From Sinobaca qinghaiensis (GTDB lineage: Bacteria > Bacillota > Bacilli > Bacillales > Marinococcaceae): 64,000 bases of DNA. A model generated the notes under the pieces. The model was given only the letters and a program-made list of their open reading frames with translations, was not told the origin of the DNA and ran no database searches. Shown piece by piece: positions 61,571 through 64,000 of the stretch. Positions within the stretch are counted from its first letter, which is position 1, and each line of letters opens with the position of its first letter. The stretch lies in contig NZ_RAPK01000006.1 of assembly GCF_003610495.1 (NCBI RefSeq), forward strand, positions 623,451 to 687,450, given 5' to 3'. Both the position numbers and the translations under genes were made by a program.

Positions 61571-61605
61571 ACCCCCGGAGCAACGCCATGCGTCCGGGGG
61601 TTTTT
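61571..61605 (+). terminator. Terminator of the DegU-like gene
   Basis: ACCCCCGGA and TCCGGGGG(T) form an 8-9 bp stem with a 13-base loop, followed by TTTTT. Confidence 0.9.
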
Positions 61606-61630
61606 CGTTTCATCTAAGTACGGTTCGGTT

Positions 61631-62095
61631 TCAGCCGATATCGGTAAAATGAGACATGCAGTGGCTCGTACGAAGCAGCTGCTGCTGAATCGAATATGCG
61701 CTGACTTCCGTCGGCATCGTAGAATGGTCACGGAATTCAATCAAGCCTTCCGTTTTTGCGCTGCGAACGTGGAAATAGAACAGCCAGACGTTATCGGGAG
61801 AACGTTGGGAATGAATTGGAAAAGCAAAAATACGGCGTTTTTCGTCTATCGGAATAGGTTTGCGTCGAATAAAACCGGTAAGGTGCTTGACCGCGTCTCC
61901 CCGTCCTTTTAAAGAAGAGCCGTTCTCCAGGCAGGCATGGCTGATAATCGCAGCCGGCGTCTGCTTAACAAAATACACAGCGCCGCCCTCCTCCCGGACG
62001 ACAGCCTTCGCTTCCCCCTCGAAGCAAGGCTCAATCGCCTGGGTGCTGGTCGTAATTTGATACATTTGTAGAATGTTCTCTAATGTTTTCTCCAA
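61631..62095 (-). CDS. comK: ComK-family competence regulator, C-terminally short
   Basis: 154 aa, minus strand, divergent from hag. The stretch HACLENGSSLKGRGDAVKHLTGF, RRKPIPIDEKRRIFAFPIHSQRSPDNVWLFYFHV aligns with the B. subtilis ComK core (GSSYAGRK...KPPIMVDPSNQIFLFPTLSSTRPQCGWISHVHV). ComK of B. subtilis is 192 aa; this protein stops about 35-40 residues earlier and lacks the FMLYPK-type motif through which MecA delivers ComK to ClpCP. The start is a TTG with AAAGGGG about 11 nt upstream; an ATG at 62065 is an alternative. It should activate DNA-uptake genes such as ssbB and comF. Confidence 0.8.
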   Translation of the reverse strand: MEKTLENILQMYQITTSTQAIEPCFEGEAKAVVREEGGAVYFVKQTPAAIISHACLENGSSLKGRGDAVKHLTGFIRRKPIPIDEKRRIFAFPIHSQRSPDNVWLFYFHVRSAKTEGLIEFRDHSTMPTEVSAYSIQQQLLRTSHCMSHFTDIG

Positions 62096-62239
62096 GTTTC
62101 TTTTATCCCCTTTTAAAGTATTGCGGCCGCAAAGCCCGCTACTCCGCGGTCACAAGACTAAATTACCACAATAAGGATAGGTCGTCCACCGATTTTAGGA
62201 GGATATACCTAATCGGCATAAAATTTCTTAAAAAAGTGT

Positions 62240-62266
62240 TAAACATATAAAAACCTCTGCCGATAT
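62240..62266 (+). promoter_or_regulatory. Sigma-D promoter of hag
   Basis: TAAA (62240-62243), exactly 15 bases, then GCCGATAT (62259-62266): a perfect match to the sigma-D consensus used for flagellin genes in Bacillus. Confidence 0.93.
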
Positions 62267-62272
62267 AAACAG

Positions 62273-62372
62273 TGTAAGCAGGAAAGACAGACCGGTCAGC
62301 GATCGTAGCCGGTGTCTGAATGCCTTACATAAACGCTCCACAAGGACGTGGAGTAAAAAAACAATATGGAGG
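62273..62372 (+). promoter_or_regulatory. hag leader: extended hairpin and two CsrA-type GGA sites
   Basis: The leader first forms a long stem: TGTAAG (62273-62278) with CTTACA (62324-62329), enclosing AGACAGACCGG paired with CCGGTGTCT. Next is CTCCAC-AAGGAC-GTGGAG (62336-62353), a 6-bp hairpin with GGA in the loop (62344-62346). The ribosome site TGGAGG (62367-62372) holds a second GGA. A GGA-loop hairpin plus a GGA at the ribosome site is the dual CsrA-site arrangement known for B. subtilis hag. Confidence 0.75.
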
Positions 62373-62381
62373 TTTTATATT

Positions 62382-63215
62382 ATGATTATCAACACAAACG
62401 TAAGTGCAATGAACGCTCACCGTCAACTGGGAGCAAACCAGGCAAACATGCAGAACTCAATGGAAAAATTGTCTTCCGGTTCAAGAATTAACAAAGCCGG
62501 CGATGACGCAGCAGGTCTTGCAATTTCCGAAAAAATGCGTGCACAGGTTAAAGGCTTAGATCAGGCAAGCCGTAACGCTCAGGACGGTATCTCGATGATT
62601 CAAACAGCTGAAGGTGCTCTTAATGAAACGCATGATATTCTGCAGCGTATGAGAGAACTGGCAGTGCAGGCTTCTAACGATACAAACGTTGATCAGGATC
62701 GAGATGCTTTACAAAATGAGTTTAAGGAATTAGGAAATGAAATTGAAAGAATTAAGGATAACACTCAATTTAACAAGCAAAATCTCTTAGATGGTACTGC
62801 AGGAGCAAGTGGAACTGTTAGTATCCAAGTTGGAGCTAACGCTGCAGAAATCACTGAACTTGATTTTACTACATCTGGAGTTAACTTATCTGGAACGGTT
62901 GCTGCTATTCAATCAGGAGATATTTCTACATTTAGTGGAGCTCAAGCAGCAATTACAGAAGTTGAAGACCAAATCAAAACAGTTTCTGAGGGACGTTCTT
63001 ATCTTGGGGCTATGCAGAATCGTTTAGATTACACTATTACAAACCTTGATAATGCTTCAGAAAATCTTTCGGCGGCAGAATCTCGTGTTAGAGACGTAGA
63101 CATGGCAAAAGAAATGATGGAAATGACTAAAAATAACATTCTTTCCCAGGCTTCTCAATCGATGCTTGCTCAGGCAAATCAGCAGCCGCAATCAGTACTA
63201 CAGTTGCTTGGATAA
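62382..63215 (+). CDS. hag: Flagellin
   Basis: 277-aa filament protein. The conserved N-terminal helix MIINTNVSAMNAHRQLGANQ, SSGSRINKAGDDAAGLAISEKMRAQVKGLDQASRNAQDGISMIQTAEGAL and the C-terminal ESRVRDVDMAKEMMEMTKNNILSQASQSMLAQANQQPQSVLQLLG frame a short variable middle (about 140-195), so it is a compact flagellin. Translation starts at the ATG 9 nt after TGGAGG. The 5' third has the base composition of the neighbourhood, while the part from about 62690 on is clearly AT-richer (see findings). A strong terminator follows. Confidence 0.96.
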   Translation: MIINTNVSAMNAHRQLGANQANMQNSMEKLSSGSRINKAGDDAAGLAISEKMRAQVKGLDQASRNAQDGISMIQTAEGALNETHDILQRMRELAVQASNDTNVDQDRDALQNEFKELGNEIERIKDNTQFNKQNLLDGTAGASGTVSIQVGANAAEITELDFTTSGVNLSGTVAAIQSGDISTFSGAQAAITEVEDQIKTVSEGRSYLGAMQNRLDYTITNLDNASENLSAAESRVRDVDMAKEMMEMTKNNILSQASQSMLAQANQQPQSVLQLLG

Positions 63216-63224
63216 TAGTTTTAA

Positions 63225-63255
63225 AAAAGAAGACTTCGATGAAGTCTTCTTTTTT
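63225..63255 (+). terminator. Terminator of hag
   Basis: AAGAAGACTTC and GAAGTCTTCTT form an 11-bp perfect stem with a GAT loop, followed by a T-run. Confidence 0.92.
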
Positions 63256-63285
63256 ATTTCATATTAATAATAGTTAATGTTCCTT

Positions 63286-63311
63286 TATAATTGCATAGGT
63301 TAAACCGATAT
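63286..63311 (+). promoter_or_regulatory. Possible sigma-D promoter of the gene at 63346
   Basis: ACCGATAT (63304-63311) differs at one position from the sigma-D -10 box; TATA lies 14 bases upstream (63286-63289) in place of TAAA. Plausible given the flagellar context, but weaker than the hag promoter. Confidence 0.4.
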
Positions 63312-63345
63312 TAATTATAAAGGTATGAATAAAGGGAGGTACATT

Positions 63346-63954
63346 ATGAAATTTGTGATTCAAAGAAAAGTTTATGAGTTTAACAATAAAAGTGAAGCAT
63401 TACAGTCTATGACAGATTTAGTTAATAACGAATTAAAAAATAAAGATTATTATTTTAGTCATTTTAATGTCGATAATACGTCTGTCTTTGATAGTTATGA
63501 ACAGTACTTTGAAGAAAATTTTCAATCGGTTGAAAGAGTTGAAGCTGTTTTTAAAACTGCTTCTGAATTTGTCATTGAATCATTACATTCAATGGAAAGC
63601 TATTTAGAACGGTTATTACCAGAAATTAAAATTTTTGTGGGTGAACTTTACAGTAGTGAAGCAGATATTGGATCAAATAAGACTCTTCAGTTATTAGAAG
63701 GCATTCAATGGATACATAGGGTCATAAAAAATACAGATCAATTAGAAGTGCGTCCTAAAGATTGGAATAACTTACTGATTTCAGTTACAAGTTTAGAAAT
63801 GGTTGTGAAAGACATGGAAGAAGTATTTGAGAATCAAGATACGATTGTTTTTGCCGATTTACTGCAATATGAAATCGAACCATTATTAATTGATATTAAA
63901 AAACAAGCAGCAACAATTATCAATGAAGCTGGAGCTAGAAATGGTACAAATTGA
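63346..63954 (+). CDS. Hypothetical protein between flagellin and Maf-like glycosyltransferase (202 aa)
   Basis: Not recognised. MKFVIQRKVYEFNNKSEALQ begins a soluble, mostly helical, acidic protein rich in Asn, Glu and Phe, with no signal peptide or membrane span. The ATG at 63346 lies 6 nt after GGGAGG; a start 21 bases earlier has no such site. It overlaps the next gene by 14 bp, so the two are translationally coupled. Its AT-rich codon use differs from genes before hag. A role with the following glycosyltransferase in flagellin modification is suggested by position only. Confidence 0.7.
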   Translation: MKFVIQRKVYEFNNKSEALQSMTDLVNNELKNKDYYFSHFNVDNTSVFDSYEQYFEENFQSVERVEAVFKTASEFVIESLHSMESYLERLLPEIKIFVGELYSSEADIGSNKTLQLLEGIQWIHRVIKNTDQLEVRPKDWNNLLISVTSLEMVVKDMEEVFENQDTIVFADLLQYEIEPLLIDIKKQAATIINEAGARNGTN

Positions 63955-64000
63955 AAATATCAATTATCTTAGAAAGAATTTCCCGGAAGTCAGAAAAGTT
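63941..64000 (+). CDS. Start of a probable Maf-type (motility accessory factor) glycosyltransferase, cut by window end
   Basis: Only 20 codons are visible: MVQIENINYLRKNFPEVRKV. This resembles the N-terminus of Maf/DUF115 flagellin glycosyltransferases, which often begin with a hydrophobic residue, an Asn and LKKNNPEL-like sequence. GGAG lies 6 nt before the ATG, inside the upstream gene. Identity is tentative, based on this short stretch and the position next to hag. Confidence 0.45.
   Translation, partial: MVQIENINYLRKNFPEVRKV

Noticed and set aside
62096-62240. ComK autoregulatory box near comK
   Set aside because: Only A- and T-runs such as AAAAGGGGATAAAA are present; the required paired AAAA-N5-TTTT motifs are not seen.

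Overview
The window reads as chromosomal DNA of a low-to-moderate GC, Gram-positive, spore-former-type bacterium of the Bacillaceae, most likely a salt- and/or alkali-adapted one. The basis is AGGAGG-type ribosome sites, sigma-A and sigma-D promoters, the Bacillus gene order yvyE-degS-degU-degV-comFA-comFC-yvyF-flgM-flgN-flgK-flgL-fliW-csrA-hag, a glycine-betaine OpuA transporter and very acidic exported proteins. No rRNA, tRNA, CRISPR array, insertion sequence or prophage was seen. I do not claim a species.

Layout. 1-2.9 kb: end of a wall-anchored Asp-rich protein with an LPDTA sorting signal, an unrecognised toroid-like protein and a class D sortase. 3-7.4 kb, minus strand: an AraC regulator, a divergent MurE-like ligase and an aromatic-acid-exporter-type membrane protein. 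7.5-12.7 kb: three quinone-reductase-like dehydrogenases around an NADH oxidase whose promoter carries three Rex operators. 12.9-19 kb: a heterodimeric ABC exporter, a luciferase-like monooxygenase, CsaA and aldose epimerase. 19-23 kb: GbsR-type regulator divergent from opuAA-opuAB-opuAC. 23-31 kb: dehydrogenase, 7Fe-type ferredoxin, SLC13 permease, TetR regulator, SsbB with an unannotated small gene in front, an RND exporter and GtaB.

32-49 kb is a cell-envelope region. Three consecutive exported proteins (amidase, subtilase, lytic-transglycosylase-like) each end or begin with triple CWB2 wall-binding repeats. They are followed by what looks like a nearly complete Wzx/Wzy-type pathway for a wall glycopolymer: GT4, TagO/WecA-type initiator, acyltransferase, MurJ/Wzx-type flippase, PIG-L deacetylase, Wzy-like polymerase, split PssD/PssE transferase, GNAT protein and an LCP ligase. 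The polymer may be the ligand of the CWB2 proteins (inference).

49.5-64 kb is the DegSU-competence-flagellar block. Between csrA and hag it carries two unusual genes: an orphan DegU-like DNA-binding protein and a short ComK homologue that lacks the C-terminal MecA-recognition region. The hag leader has a perfect sigma-D promoter and a CsrA-type GGA-loop hairpin. From the middle of hag to the window end the DNA becomes much AT-richer. The last two genes, an unknown protein and the start of what looks like a Maf-type flagellin glycosyltransferase, suggest an acquired flagellin-modification segment.
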